A DNA stretch of 64,000 nucleotides. Origin: Trebonia sp963773105 (GTDB lineage: Bacteria; Actinomycetota; Actinomycetes; Streptosporangiales; Streptosporangiaceae). Of this stretch, positions 14,578 to 23,742 are shown piece after piece (position 1 is the first letter of the stretch; the number at the start of each line of letters is the position of its first letter). Location of the stretch: positions 186,001 to 250,000 of the forward strand of contig CAVZAA010000001.1 in assembly GCA_963773105.1 (NCBI GenBank), given 5' to 3'. The notes beneath the pieces are model-generated. The model ran no database searches and was not told where the DNA came from. It saw only the letters and a program-made list of their open reading frames with translations. Position numbers and translations under genes: made by a program.

Positions 14578-16946
14578 ATGAAGGGTGTGAAAAGCGCTGA
14601 AGCCGTTATCGATAACGGCGAGTTTGGCGTACGCAGAATCAGGTTTGAGACCGGCCGTCTCGCGCGTCAGGCGTCCGGGTCCGCCCTCGTCGTCCTCGAC
14701 GAGGACACCGTCGTCCTCTCCGCGACCGTCGCGTCGAAGCATCCCAAGGAGAACCTCGACTTCTTCCCGCTGACGGTGGACGTCGAGGAGAAGATGTACG
14801 CGGCCGGACGCATCCCCGGCTCGTTCTTCCGCCGCGAGGGGCGCCCGTCCGAGGACGCGATCCTCACCTGCCGGCTGATCGACCGGCCGCTGCGCCCGTC
14901 CTTCGTCAAGGGCCTGCGCAACGAGATCCAGATCGTGGAGACGATCCTCGCGCTGAACCCCGAGGCGCTGTACGACGTGGTGGCGATCAACGCCGCCTCG
15001 ATGTCGACTCAGCTCGCCGGGCCTGCCGTTCGCCGGCCCGATCGGCGGGGTCCGGGTCGCGCTGATCAAGGACCAGTGGGTCGCGTTCCCGACCCACCCG
15101 CAGCTCGAGCAGGCCACGTTCGACATGGTGGTGGCGGGCCGGATGCTGGAGGACGGCGACGTCGCGATCATGATGGTCGAGGCGGAGTCCACCCCGCAGA
15201 CGCTCAAGCTGCTGGCCGACGCGGAGGCCACCGGCGCCATCGCGCCGGACGAGGAGACCGTGGCCGAGGGCCTCGAGGCGGCCAAGCCGTTCATCGCGGC
15301 GCTGTGCCAGGCGCAGAAGATCCTCGCCGCCGCCGCGGTCGAGGCCGGGCTCGCCCCGGCCACCACGTCGGAGTTCCCGATCTTCGCCGACTACGGCGAC
15401 GACGTCTTCGAGGCGGTTTCCGACGCGGTCTCCGACGAGCTCGCCAAGGCGCTGACGATCGCACCCAAGCTGGAGCGGGCAGGCCGAGGAGGACCGGGTC
15501 AAGGCCCTCGCGCAGGAGCGGCTGGCGGAGAAGTTCGAGGGCCGCGAGAAGGAGATCAGCGCCGCTATCCGGTCGCTGACCAAGAAGCTGGTCCGCAAGC
15601 GGGTCGTCAACGACGGGCTCCGCATCGACGGCCGCGGCCTGACCGACATCCGGCCGCTCTCGGCCGAGGTCGGCGTGCTGCCCCGGGTGCACGGCTCGGC
15701 GCTGTTCGAGCGCGGCGAGACCCAGATCCTGGGCGTCACCACGCTGAACATGCTCCGCATGGAGCAGATGCTCGACACGCTCAACCCGGAGCGCACCAAG
15801 CGCTACATGCACAACTACAACATGCCGCCGTACTCGACCGGTGAGACCGGCCGGGTGGGCTCGCCCAAGCGCCGCGAGATCGGCCACGGCGCGCTGGCCG
15901 AGCGGGCGATCGTCCCGGTGCTGCCGACCCGCGAGGAGTTCCCCTACGCGATCCGCCAGGTCTCCGAGGCGCTCGGCTCCAACGGCTCGACCTCGATGGG
16001 CTCGGTCTGCGCCTCGACGATGGCGCTGCTCAACGCCGGGGTGCCGCTCAAGGGCATGGTCTCCGGCATCGCGATGGGCCTGATCTACGAGGGCGGCACC
16101 TACGTCACCCTGACCGACATCCTGGGGGCCGAGGACGCCTTCGGCGACATGGACTTCAAGGTGGCGGGCACCGAGCAGGTCATCACCGCGCTGCAGCTCG
16201 ACACCAAGCTCGACGGCATCCCCGCCTCGGTCCTCGGCGCCGCGCTCAAGCAGGCCCGCGGCGCGCGGATGACCATCCTCGGCGTCATGCGCGAAGCGGT
16301 CTCGGCCCCGGGCGAGATGTCGCCCTTCGCGCCTCGGATCATCACCATCAAGGTCCCGGTGGACAAGATCGGCGAGGTCATCGGCCCGAAGGGCAAGATG
16401 ATCAACTCGATCCAGGACGACACCGGCGCCGAGATCACGATCGAGGACGACGGCACGATCTACATCGGCGCGACCGACGGACCGTCCGCCGACGCGGCCA
16501 GGGACGTGATCAACTCGATCGCCAACCCGCACATGCCCGAGGTGGGCGAGCGGTTCCTCGGCACCGTGGTGAAGACCACGACGTTCGGCGCGTTCGTGTC
16601 GCTGCTGCCCGGCAAGGACGGCCTGCTGCACGTCACCCAGATCCGCAAGCTGCACGGCGGCCGCCGGATCGAGAACGTCGACGAGGTGATCCACATCGGC
16701 GACAAGATCCAGGTCGAGATCCGCGAGATCGACGACCGCGGCAAGCTGTCGCTCGTCCCCGTCGAGGTGATCGAGCGCGAGGCCGCGGGCGAGGACCTCG
16801 GTGGCGGCGACGCGCACGAGGACCGTCCGGGGATCCGCAGCGAGCGCAGCGAGCGGGGCGACCGGCCGCAGCGCGAGCGCAGTGGTGATGGCGGCGGCGG
16901 CGACCGTCGCCCCCGGCAGCGCTCTCGTGGCGGGCAGCGCGACTAG
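14578..16946 (+). pseudogene. pnp: Polyribonucleotide nucleotidyltransferase (PNPase), interrupted by two +1 frameshifts
   Basis: 3'-5' phosphorolytic exoribonuclease of the RNA degradosome. All expected domains are present but in three frames: first RNase PH domain (14578 to about 15020), its continuation plus the all-helical domain (about 15022-15478), then the second RNase PH domain, KH (IGEVIGPKGKMINSIQ) and S1 (GTVVKTTTFGAFVSLLPGKDG). The first shift is at GGG 15019-15021: dropping one G restores LAGLPFAGPIGG. The second is at GGG 15477-15479: dropping one G restores KLERQAEEDRVKALAQE. Everything else is well conserved. Two one-base insertions in short G runs of a core gene look like sequencing errors; true inactivation is possible but less likely. 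Confidence 0.93.
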
Positions 16947-18287
16947 ATGAGTGATGAACGGACCGTTGGTTCCCCGGTGACCTCAGCCGATTCGACTGTG
17001 CGCAGGACCGTCCTTCCGGGCGGCCTGCGCGTGGTCACCGAGTTCCTCCCGGCCGTGCGGTCGGTGGCGCTCGGCATCTGGGTTGGCGTCGGGTCACGGG
17101 ACGAGGACGAGACGCACGCGGGCGCGACCCACTACCTTGAGCACCTGCTGTTCAAGGGGACGCGCAAGCGCTCCGCGCTCGACATCTCGTCGGCCATGGA
17201 CGCGGTCGGCGGCGAGCTCAACGCGTTCACCGCCAAGGAGTACACCTGCTACTACGCGCGGGTGCTCGACGCCGACCTGCCGCTGGCGATCGACGTGCTC
17301 TCGGACATGGTCACCGACTCGCTGATCGAGCCGAAGGACGTGGACGCCGAGCGGAACGTGGTGCTCGAAGAGATCGCGATGAACGAGGACGACCCGGGCG
17401 ATACGGTGCACGAGGCGTTCACCACGCGGCTCTTCGGCGACACGCCGCTCGGCCGGCCGATCCTGGGCACGGTCGACTCGATCAACGCGATCACCAGGGA
17501 CCAGATCTTCGAGCACTACCGGGCCAGGTACACGCCGCCGAACATCGTGGTGGCGGCGGCGGGCAACCTGGACCACGACATGGTGGTGGAGGGCGTCCAG
17601 GCGGCGTTCGCCGCCGCGCTGACCGACGCCGGCAAGGCGACCCCGGTCGCCCCCCGGCTGCGCGACGCGGGCGGTCTGTGGGACGGCTACGGCACGGCGG
17701 CCGGAACCGGGGTCAACCTGATCTCCCGGCCGATCGAGCAGGCCAACCTGGTGCTCGGGTGCGAGGGACTGTCGCGCACCGACGAGCGCCGGTTCACGCT
17801 CGGCGTGCTGAACGCGGCCCTCGGCGGCGGCATGTCGTCGCGGCTGTTCCAGGAGGTCCGCGAGAAGCGCGGGCTGGCGTACTCGGTCTACAGCTTCGCC
17901 TCCCAGCACGCCGACACCGGCCTCTGGGGCGTCTACGTCGGCTGCCTGCCGTCGAAGGCGGACGAGGTGCTGTCGATCGTCTCGGCCGAGGTGGCGAAGG
18001 TGGTCGAGTCCGGGCTGACCGACGCCGAGCTCGACCGGGGCAAGGGCCAGGTCCGCGGCGGCATCGTCCTCGGCCTCGAGGACCCGTCCTCGCGGATGAC
18101 CCGGCTGGGCAAGTCGGAGCTCGTCTACCCCGGCCTCGAGCCGGTGGACGAGGTTTTGGCGGCGATCGACGCGGTCACCCACGACGACATTCGGGCGATC
18201 GCGAACGAAGTACTCACCCGTCCGAAGGTTCTCGCGGTCGTGGGACCGTACGACGACTCCGAGGCCTTCAGCTCCGCCCTGTCCTAG
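16947..18287 (+). CDS. M16-family zinc peptidase (insulinase/MPP-like)
   Basis: 446 aa, a single-unit M16B protease. The inverted zinc motif HYLEH lies at residues 62-66, with the third ligand Glu in the ERNVVLEEIAMNEDDP segment. The R/Y substrate-binding region EKRGLAYSVYSF lies in the C-terminal half. The protein is cytoplasmic, with no signal peptide. It starts directly after the pnp stop codon (no gap) and ends before a strong hairpin. The position after pnp is conserved in actinobacteria; the physiological substrate is unknown. Confidence 0.93.
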   Translation: MSDERTVGSPVTSADSTVRRTVLPGGLRVVTEFLPAVRSVALGIWVGVGSRDEDETHAGATHYLEHLLFKGTRKRSALDISSAMDAVGGELNAFTAKEYTCYYARVLDADLPLAIDVLSDMVTDSLIEPKDVDAERNVVLEEIAMNEDDPGDTVHEAFTTRLFGDTPLGRPILGTVDSINAITRDQIFEHYRARYTPPNIVVAAAGNLDHDMVVEGVQAAFAAALTDAGKATPVAPRLRDAGGLWDGYGTAAGTGVNLISRPIEQANLVLGCEGLSRTDERRFTLGVLNAALGGGMSSRLFQEVREKRGLAYSVYSFASQHADTGLWGVYVGCLPSKADEVLSIVSAEVAKVVESGLTDAELDRGKGQVRGGIVLGLEDPSSRMTRLGKSELVYPGLEPVDEVLAAIDAVTHDDIRAIANEVLTRPKVLAVVGPYDDSEAFSSALS

Positions 18288-18302
18288 AAGCTGACACTGA
18301 AT

Positions 18303-18339
18303 ACGCGCGGGGCCTGCTTGTTGAGCAGGCCCCGCGCGT
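18303..18339. terminator. Bidirectional terminator between the M16 peptidase gene and dapB
   Basis: A perfect 16-bp inverted repeat (ACGCGCGGGGCCTGCT and its complement) with the 5-nt loop TGTTG lies between two convergent stop codons. It has no long T-run on either side, as is usual in high-GC actinobacteria. Confidence 0.8.
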
Positions 18340-18341
18340 GT

Positions 18342-19085
18342 CTAGTCGAGGCCCAATAGCGGCTCTATGCCCACGGTCAGGCCGGGCGGCAGCGCTGCGA
18401 TGCCGCGAACGGCTACCAGGACGCCCGGCATGAAGGACGCGCGGTCGAGCGAGTCATGGCGGATCGTCAGCGTCTCCCCGTGGCCGCCGAACAGAACCTC
18501 CTGGTGCGCCACCAGGCCCGCCAGGCGGACCGAGTGCACGTGGATATCGTCCACGCTAGCGCCGCGCGCGCCCGCCAGCTCATCCTTGGTCGCGTCGGGC
18601 GGCGCGCCGAGTCCGGCCGCGGACCGAGCCTCGCCTATGAGCGCAGCCGTGCGCAGCGCCGTGCCCGAGGGCGCGTCCATCTTGTTCGCGTGGTGCAGCT
18701 CGATGATCTCGGCCGAGTCGAAGAAGCGGGCGGCCTGGGCGGCGAACCGCATCATCAGGATCGCGCCGATCGAGAAGTTGGGCGCGATGAGCACGCGGAC
18801 ATCCGGTTTACCGTCCGTCCACGATCGGACCTCGGCCAGCCGGTCGTCGCCGAAGCCGGAGGTGCCCACCACCACGTTGAGGTCGTGCTCGACGCACCAG
18901 CGCAGGTTGCCCATCACCGCGGCGACGTGGGTGAAGTCCACCACGACGTCGCAGCCGAGCAGCGCGTCGAGCGAGTCGCCCTGATCGACCTGCGCGTACA
19001 GCTCCGTGTCGGGCGCACCCTCGACTGTCGCGCTGGCCTCCCGTCCCATCCGCCCTCGGGCGCCGAGCACTCCTACCTTGATCAT
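18342..19085 (-). CDS. dapB: 4-hydroxy-tetrahydrodipicolinate reductase
   Basis: An NAD(P)H-dependent step of lysine and diaminopimelate synthesis. The 247-aa protein has the Rossmann motif VGVLGARGRMGRE at the N-terminus, VDFTHVAA, and the catalytic/substrate motif ELHHANKMDAPSGTA. Its length and order match actinobacterial DapB. It is convergent with the M16 gene. Confidence 0.96.
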   Translation of the reverse strand: MIKVGVLGARGRMGREASATVEGAPDTELYAQVDQGDSLDALLGCDVVVDFTHVAAVMGNLRWCVEHDLNVVVGTSGFGDDRLAEVRSWTDGKPDVRVLIAPNFSIGAILMMRFAAQAARFFDSAEIIELHHANKMDAPSGTALRTAALIGEARSAAGLGAPPDATKDELAGARGASVDDIHVHSVRLAGLVAHQEVLFGGHGETLTIRHDSLDRASFMPGVLVAVRGIAALPPGLTVGIEPLLGLD

Positions 19086-19145
19086 CAGGGCCTCCCGCTA
19101 GCTCGCTGTCGGCAGGATTCTATGCCCAGGCGTTAGGCTGCGATT

Positions 19146-19382
19146 ATGTGCCGAAGCATCAAGACCCTGCGCCCGCCGTACGCCGAGGACGTCACCGACC
19201 AGGACATGCGGGCCGCCGCGCTCCAGTACGTGCGGAAGATCAGCGGCTTCCGGGCCCCCGCCGCCCGTAACGCGGCCGCGTTCGACGCGGCGGTGGCGGA
19301 GATCGCGGCCGCGACCGCCCGCCTACTTGAATCACTCGAGGTCCACCAGCACCAGCACCAGCACGAGCACGCGAGTCAGTAG
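19146..19382 (+). CDS. DUF2277 family protein
   Basis: 78 aa beginning MCRSIKTLRPPYAEDVTDQD, with AAALQYVRKISGF and a C-terminal AATARLLESL helix, as in DUF2277. A His/Gln-rich tail follows (HQHQHQHEH). The function is unknown; Cys2 is conserved in the family. It is divergent from dapB with a 60-bp gap. Confidence 0.88.
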   Translation: MCRSIKTLRPPYAEDVTDQDMRAAALQYVRKISGFRAPAARNAAAFDAAVAEIAAATARLLESLEVHQHQHQHEHASQ

Positions 19383-19436
19383 CAGTGCCGGGTCTATGTC
19401 AGCTTGTGATCGACCGATAACGGGTAGTGATGGACC

Positions 19437-19874
19437 ATGAGGCTGATACTTAACGTCATCTGGCTGGTCCTGTGCGGCTGGTGGATGGCGATTTTTTACG
19501 CTCTGGCCGGAATCATCTGCTTTATCCTGATCATCACGATCCCGTTTGGGATCGCCGCCTTCCGCATTGCCGGCTACGTGCTGTGGCCGTTCGGGCGGTC
19601 GATCCAGATCCGCCGGGACGCGGGAATCGGATCGCTCATCGGCAACGTCATCTGGATCGTCCTCGTCGGCTGGGAGCTGGCGCTCGCCCACCTGACGGCC
19701 GGGATCCTGCTCTGCCTGACGATCATCGGCATCCCGCTCGGCCTCGCGAACTTCAAGATGATCCCGATCTCGCTGATGCCGCTGGGCGTCAAGATCGTCC
19801 GCTCCGACGAGCTCTACCCCGGCTACAGCGGCGGCCAGCAGGTCGGCTACGCGAATCAGTCCGGGTACCGCTGA
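19437..19874 (+). CDS. YccF-domain inner membrane protein
   Basis: 145 aa with two copies of the YccF repeat: NVIWLVLCGWWMAIFYALAG followed by TIPFGIAAFRIAGYVLWPFG, then NVIWIVLVGWELALAHLTAG followed by IGIPLGLANFKMIPISLMPLG. Four hydrophobic segments are predicted by eye. The family is widespread and of unknown function. The short C-terminal tail is Gly/Gln/Tyr-rich. Confidence 0.93.
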   Translation: MRLILNVIWLVLCGWWMAIFYALAGIICFILIITIPFGIAAFRIAGYVLWPFGRSIQIRRDAGIGSLIGNVIWIVLVGWELALAHLTAGILLCLTIIGIPLGLANFKMIPISLMPLGVKIVRSDELYPGYSGGQQVGYANQSGYR

Positions 19875-19959
19875 CCGCTGACCGCTGACCGTCGACCCGG
19901 GCAGGCCTGCGCGCGGGTTTCTGGTGCGCGCGGGCCGACGGCGTCGTAGCCTGTCCTCC

Positions 19960-20205
19960 ATGGAGGAGACCGACAGCCGGGTCGAGGTTTATGTAACCAC
20001 CGACACGTCCGGCGCCCCGCACAAGGCGGGCGAGCCCAAGCTCTGGGTGATGTACGACGCCGCGAAGCCGGAGGCGGGAAAGCTTTACTTCACCGAGGCC
20101 GAATGGGACGCGTTCGTGCTCGGCGTCAAGGATGGCGAGTTCGACCTGGACGAAGACGGGAACCTGCCGCCGGTGCCCGCCGATCAGCGGACGCAACAGC
20201 CGTAA
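19960..20205 (+). CDS. Small acidic DUF397-like protein
   Basis: 81 aa from ATG 19960; a GTG at 19924 would add 12 residues. The segment KLYFTEAEWDAFVLGVKDGE resembles the conserved end of DUF397, often found near XRE regulators, but the usual SS-x-S N-terminal motif is not clear. The C-terminus is acidic and Pro-rich. No function is assigned. Confidence 0.7.
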   Translation: MEETDSRVEVYVTTDTSGAPHKAGEPKLWVMYDAAKPEAGKLYFTEAEWDAFVLGVKDGEFDLDEDGNLPPVPADQRTQQP

Positions 20206-20256
20206 CCGTCGGAAGCGGTCTGGTATCGGCCATCATGTACCAGTTACGCTTAAAAT

Positions 20257-21504
20257 ATGTCGTCTCGATCGCGTCGGCCCATGCTGGATTCCGCGCGGTT
20301 CGGACGGACGCCGGTCCAGTTCCTGCTTGTGCTCGCCGCCTGCTGCCTGGTCGCGATCGTCGCGCTGGTAATCGTGGTGGCGCAGCACGGTCCGGCCCCC
20401 GCGCTGGTCGGCCTCGGCCTCGCAGTACTGCCGATCCCGCTGCTGGTGGTGCTGATCCTCTACCTTGACCGGCTTGAGCCGGAGCCGCGGGCGCTGCTCG
20501 CGGCGATGTTCGGCGCGGGCGCGGGCATCGCGGTGATCACGCTCCTGCTCGGCCGTGCGTTCCACTCCGGCGCGATCACGCCGCCTGAACTGGGGCCTCA
20601 CGCGGGGCAGGTGGTCGGGGTCACGGTTGGCGCGGCGATCGGCGGCGCCCTAGTGGCCGAGACCCTCAGCGGCGCCGTCCTGCTGGCGCTGCTGGCCTCG
20701 CGCCGCACCGAGATCGACGGGGCCCACGACGGCGTGGTCTACGCGTCCATGACCGGGCTCGGCTTCGCTCTGGTGGCCAACCTCTACGCCTACTCCGAGG
20801 CGTGGAACACCGGCGCCTCGGCACTGGTCGAGGAGTTCGCCCGGCGCGGGATATTCGGGCCGCTGTTCCAGGCGATGTTCACGTCCATGTTCGGCCTCGG
20901 CATCGCCTACGCCGCCTCGCGCCGCTCGGGCGGGTACCTGGCGATCGCAGCCGGCTGGGTCGCCGCGGTGGCGCTTGACGCGCTCTGGAATCACTCCGTT
21001 GCCGTCGAGGGGACGGGCCTGCTGGTCACCTACATCATCCTGGTCGCAGCCCTGATCGGCGTGATCGTGGTGGTGATCATCGACCGGCAGCGGGTGGTCG
21101 CGATGATCAACATGTTCCTGCCCGGTTTTGAGCATCCGGAAGTGGTCATGGTGACGGACGTGCGAATGCTCGCCAGCCTGCGGATGCGCAGGCTCGGCCG
21201 GCAGTGGGCGCGGCTGAACCTCGGCATCGACGGCAAGCGCGCGATGGCGCAGTACCAGCTGGCCGCGACCGAGCTGGCGATGGCCTGCAATCGGAACAGC
21301 TTCGGCCGGACCACCGAGGAGGCGTACGCCAGGCACCGCGACGACTCGATTGACCTGATGCGGACCGCCGCGGCGATCGTGCGCCGCCACGAGCAGCTCT
21401 ACCAGCCGCCCTGGCTGGGCCCCGACGATCTGTCGGTGTTCGTCGTCAACACCGCCGTCAGGCCGCCGTCTCCGCCGACCTGGCCCGGCCGGCCGGAGTA
21501 CTAG
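20257..21504 (+). CDS. PrsW-type membrane protein lacking the protease residues
   Basis: 415 aa with about eight hydrophobic segments in the first 280 residues and a soluble C-terminal domain of about 130 residues. The PrsW-like core can be followed (RRTEIDGAHDGVVYASMTGLG, GIAYAASRR, LDALWN), but the active-site residues are replaced. The usual EExxK reads AETLS, the E-N pair after GFA reads AN, the histidine before PLF is Gly, and HALWN reads DALWN. PrsW proteins are intramembrane proteases that cleave anti-sigma factors in Bacillus; this copy is probably not catalytic. A binding or chaperone role is only a guess. Confidence 0.8.
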   Translation: MSSRSRRPMLDSARFGRTPVQFLLVLAACCLVAIVALVIVVAQHGPAPALVGLGLAVLPIPLLVVLILYLDRLEPEPRALLAAMFGAGAGIAVITLLLGRAFHSGAITPPELGPHAGQVVGVTVGAAIGGALVAETLSGAVLLALLASRRTEIDGAHDGVVYASMTGLGFALVANLYAYSEAWNTGASALVEEFARRGIFGPLFQAMFTSMFGLGIAYAASRRSGGYLAIAAGWVAAVALDALWNHSVAVEGTGLLVTYIILVAALIGVIVVVIIDRQRVVAMINMFLPGFEHPEVVMVTDVRMLASLRMRRLGRQWARLNLGIDGKRAMAQYQLAATELAMACNRNSFGRTTEEAYARHRDDSIDLMRTAAAIVRRHEQLYQPPWLGPDDLSVFVVNTAVRPPSPPTWPGRPEY

Positions 21505-21513
21505 GCAGGCGCG

Positions 21514-22089
21514 CTACCAGAGGGTGGGCTGTGATTCGCGCGCTGACGCCGTGTCGCGTTCGCGCTCGGTGCCGAACGGCGCTCCCTCGTGTCGCAGCAG
21601 CCACTCCTTGCGGTCCAGGCCGCCGCCGTAGCCGGTGAGGGACCCATCCGCGCCGATCACCCGGTGGCAGGGCACGATGATCGAGATCGGGTTGCGGCCG
21701 TTGGCGAGGCCGACCGCGCGCGAGGCGAGCAGCGACTTGCCGATTGCCCTGGCCACCGCGCCGTAGCTGACCGTCTCGCCGTAGGGGATCCGGGTGAGCT
21801 CAGCCCAGACCGCGAGCTGGAACGGGCTGCCGCTGGGCGCCAGCGGCAGGTCGAACTCGGTGCGCGAGCCCGCGAAGTACTCGGCCAGCTGGTCCGCCGC
21901 CGATTTGAATCCGCCCGCCCGTCGGGTCCAGTCCGCGCGCACGGCCGCCGGGTGCCCCCCGGCGTCGAGCATGAACAGCCCGCTGAGGGCCTGCTCGTCC
22001 CCGGTCAGCAGCAGCCTTCCGATCGGCGAGTCGACGATGTCATAGCAGGTCGGCGACGTCGCCTGGGCGGGCACGAAGGGTGCGTTCAT
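21514..22089 (-). CDS. ogt: Methylated-DNA--protein-cysteine methyltransferase
   Basis: A suicidal repair protein that removes alkyl groups from O6-alkylguanine. The 191-aa protein has the acceptor motif IIVPCHRVIGADG and the PYGETVSYGAVARAIG helix-turn-helix. The ATG at 22089 overlaps the stop of the upstream Ada-AlkA gene by 4 nt (ATGA), which fixes this start; the frame stays open upstream only by chance. The two genes form a DNA alkylation repair operon. Confidence 0.95.
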   Translation of the reverse strand: MNAPFVPAQATSPTCYDIVDSPIGRLLLTGDEQALSGLFMLDAGGHPAAVRADWTRRAGGFKSAADQLAEYFAGSRTEFDLPLAPSGSPFQLAVWAELTRIPYGETVSYGAVARAIGKSLLASRAVGLANGRNPISIIVPCHRVIGADGSLTGYGGGLDRKEWLLRHEGAPFGTERERDTASARESQPTLW

Positions 22090-23630
22090 GATGCGATCTC
22101 CTCGGCCTTGGTGCCAGCTTCGAGTGTTGCCCACAGATGATGAACAGCGTACGAGCGCCAGGGCCGCCAGGATTGCGCCGCCCCGGCGTCCGATCCCGGG
22201 TCCGCCCGGTGCCCGAGCAGCCGAAGCGCTCGCAGCACCCCGGCGTCGCCGGGCGGGAAGGCGTCCGGATCGGACAGAGCCCGCATCCGGATGTAGCCGG
22301 CCGTCCACGGGCCGATGCCGGGCAGCGCCAGCAGCCGCGCGGTCGCCTCCTCGCGATCGGCCCCGGGGTGCAGGCAGACCGCGCCCGACGCGAGCGCGTC
22401 GGCCAGGCCCACCAGCGCCCGCGCCCGCGAGCGCGGCATCGGCAGCGTCTCCGGGTCGAGACCGGCGATCGTCGCCACGTCGGGAAAGGCATGCGTCAGC
22501 GGCCCGGCCTCGGCCTCGGCCTCGGTTCCACCGCCGACCCCGGCCTCGGGCTCGCTGTGCGGCAGCGGAGCGCCGTGCAGGGCGGTCAGTCGTCCGGCCA
22601 GCCGTCGGGCCGCCGCGACCGAGACCTGCTGGCCGAGCACGGCGCGGACCGCGATCTCGTCGCCGTCGACCGCGCCGACCGAGCGGCGCCCGGGGCAGGC
22701 AAGCGCCAGCGGGCCGATCACCGGATCGGACGCCAGGTAACCGGAGATCGCCAGCGGGTCCGCGTCCAGGTCGAGCAGGCGCCGGCAACGCTGCACGGCG
22801 GCGGTGACATCGCGCAGGTCAGCCAGGGCGAGTGAGCAGTCCACCCAGTTCTGGCCACCAGCGATGCGAAGGCGGGCGACCCCGGGTCCATTCGGAAGAC
22901 TGATTGTCCTGCTGTATTCGGTCGCGGTGACCGCCTCCACCCCCGGCACGGCCCGCGCCGCCAGGTAGCAGAAGACCCGCGCCAGATCGATCGGCGGCCG
23001 GAACGGCAGCCGCAGGCTCAGCGCGCCGGCCGGCCCGGCCTCGCCGCTCATGGCCCGCCCGCCGCCGCGGCGGCGGGCGGCGCGTTCCCGCAGCATGCTC
23101 GGCGGCGTGTCGTAGACCTCAAGCATCGTCGCGTTGAACTGGCGGATTGAGGTGAACCCGGCCGCGAACGCGATGTCGCCCATGGGCAGCGTCGTCGTCT
23201 CGACCAGAATCCGGGCCGTCCGCGCCCGTTGCGCCCGCGCCAGCGCCAGCGGCCCCGCGCCGACCTCGGCCGCGAGAACCCGTCCGACCTGGCGCGGTGA
23301 GTAGCCGAGGCGCGCCGCGAGCCCGGGCACCCCGTCCCGGTCCACGATTCCGTCCGCGATCAGTCGCATGGCCCGCCCGGCCACGTCCGAGCGGACGTTC
23401 CATTCCGGTGAGCCTGGTGAGGCGTCCGGCCGGCACCGCTTGCAGGCGCGGTAGCCGGCCTGCTGGGCGGCCGCCGCCGTCGGGTAGAAGGTCACGTTCG
23501 ACTGCTTCGGCGTCATCGCCGGGCAGGATGGCCGACAGTAGATGCCGGTGGTTCGCACGGCGGTGAAGAACACCCCGTCGAACCGTGCGTCCTTGCTCGC
23601 CGCGGCCAGATACCGCTGCTCGTCGTCCAT
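22086..23630 (-). CDS. Ada-type regulator fused to AlkA DNA-3-methyladenine glycosylase
   Basis: A three-part fusion of about 514 aa. Residues 1-75 are the Ada metal-binding domain with Cys motifs YCRPSCPA and ACKRCRP; the first Cys accepts methyl groups from phosphotriesters. Residues about 85-185 are an AraC-type HTH (AARLGYSPRQVGRVLAAEVG, FTSIRQFNATM). The remainder is AlkA: an N-terminal domain, then HhH LPGIGPWTAGYIRMRAL and FPPGDAGVLRAL with the catalytic Asp. It senses alkylation, activates repair genes and excises alkylated bases. ATG 23630 is preferred over GTG 23642. Its stop overlaps ogt. Confidence 0.94.
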   Translation of the reverse strand: MDDEQRYLAAASKDARFDGVFFTAVRTTGIYCRPSCPAMTPKQSNVTFYPTAAAAQQAGYRACKRCRPDASPGSPEWNVRSDVAGRAMRLIADGIVDRDGVPGLAARLGYSPRQVGRVLAAEVGAGPLALARAQRARTARILVETTTLPMGDIAFAAGFTSIRQFNATMLEVYDTPPSMLRERAARRRGGGRAMSGEAGPAGALSLRLPFRPPIDLARVFCYLAARAVPGVEAVTATEYSRTISLPNGPGVARLRIAGGQNWVDCSLALADLRDVTAAVQRCRRLLDLDADPLAISGYLASDPVIGPLALACPGRRSVGAVDGDEIAVRAVLGQQVSVAAARRLAGRLTALHGAPLPHSEPEAGVGGGTEAEAEAGPLTHAFPDVATIAGLDPETLPMPRSRARALVGLADALASGAVCLHPGADREEATARLLALPGIGPWTAGYIRMRALSDPDAFPPGDAGVLRALRLLGHRADPGSDAGAAQSWRPWRSYAVHHLWATLEAGTKAEEIAS

Positions 23631-23742
23631 CACGGGTTCCACTCAACCACCGCGTCAGGGGCGAGTACTAGCGGAAATCGGACATGGTCAAGTCAAAATC
23701 ATAATTCAAAATCGTCCTATCGAACGGACCGTGGCTCCGCCT

